This document shows positions 5,883 to 6,230 of a stretch of DNA of 6,230 nt, piece after piece. Both the position numbers and the translations under genes were made by a program. The notes beneath the pieces are model-generated. The model made no database searches. It was not told the origin of the DNA and saw only the letters and a program-made list of their open reading frames with translations. The stretch spans positions 1 to 6,230 of the forward strand of contig CALCMV010000109.1 in assembly GCA_937967535.1 (NCBI GenBank), read 5' to 3'. Source of the DNA: an uncultured Saprospiraceae bacterium. Its GTDB lineage: Bacteria; Bacteroidota; Bacteroidia; Chitinophagales; Saprospiraceae. Numbering within the stretch: the first letter of the stretch is position 1; each line of letters starts with the position of its first letter.

Positions 5883-6230
5883 GATTAGTATAATGAGTAA
5901 ATGAGCGAATGAATTTAGAACCTGTTTAAAATTTTTCTGCCTGATAATATTCTAATTTTAAACTAAATTTTCCAACTTCCATTTTGTCTAAATTATAAAA
6001 ATATTTAAAAATATTTTCATTTCAAAATATTTGTTTTATTGTAAGAGTAAGAGCATAAATTAATTTTATTTTTTATTTAAAATTCAAAATAACTGGACTT
6101 TGGACATTTTGGAAATTAGGTAACTGGGAAATTCGGGTTTAAATCATAAGTAATTGATTATCAGTTATTTTATTTTTATTAAGGTAAAAAACATTCAATT
6201 AATTAAATTTTATAATTATTTGATAAAAAA
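5883..6230. other. AT-rich region upstream of the TIR gene, no gene seen
   Basis: No ORF, tRNA or recognisable RNA gene is visible in these 348 bases. The region should hold the TIR gene's promoter, but I found no exact TTG ... TAnnTTTG pair on the minus strand. An AT block at 5997-6032 has AAAAATATTT twice in direct 10-base tandem (5997-6006, 6007-6016) and AAAATATTT again at 6024-6032, a period expected to bend DNA. A G-rich patch on the plus strand at 6092-6137 has repeated TTTGGA and GGAAATT words. Neither has an assignable role. Confidence 0.55.

Noticed and set aside
5921..5932. CCTGTTTAAAAT near the TIR gene as an insertion sequence end
   Set aside because: It resembles words seen near some mobile elements, but there is no inverted partner, target duplication or transposase in the window.

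Overview
The window looks like chromosomal DNA of a member of the Bacteroidota (Bacteroidetes). The evidence is the AT-rich spacers, the starts without a Shine-Dalgarno sequence but with A-rich or A/C-rich leaders, the CPBP protease - DUF2007 - CdsA gene order, and the C/G-run palindromic repeat seen both in a spacer and inside a gene. I cannot place it to genus from sequence alone.

Layout, left to right. Bases 1-70 hold a palindromic repeat that probably continues past the left edge. Bases 71-343 are AT-rich spacer. dusB (tRNA-dihydrouridine synthase) lies on the minus strand at 344-1345. A 295-base divergent spacer separates it from a plus-strand set: a CPBP-family membrane protease (1641-2696), a small DUF2007 protein overlapping it (2632-2874) and cdsA (CDP-diacylglycerol synthase, 2977-3816). 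After a 164-base convergent spacer with a paired CGTCAGACG repeat comes a minus-strand gene for a 633-residue protein (3981-5882). It has an N-terminal TIR domain, one membrane segment, two WG-type motifs and a highly charged tail. Bases 5883-6230 are AT-rich upstream DNA.

Together the genes give tRNA modification on one side and membrane biology on the other (protease plus phospholipid precursor synthesis). The TIR protein is a candidate signalling or defence protein that stands alone here. No second gene of a known TIR defence system is present in the window.

The most unusual material is in the spacers. Degenerate 8-base tandem repeats (unit close to ACYACRAC on the sense strand) sit directly before the start codons of dusB and cdsA. 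In each case an inverted copy of the array lies further upstream, so the whole leader can fold into a long imperfect hairpin (arms about 74 and 37 bases). A different but similar octamer (near AACYCRAC), without an inverted partner, precedes the CPBP gene. Also notable are a palindromic repeat inserted in frame in the CPBP protease, and a TIR domain whose expected catalytic glutamate appears to be glutamine.
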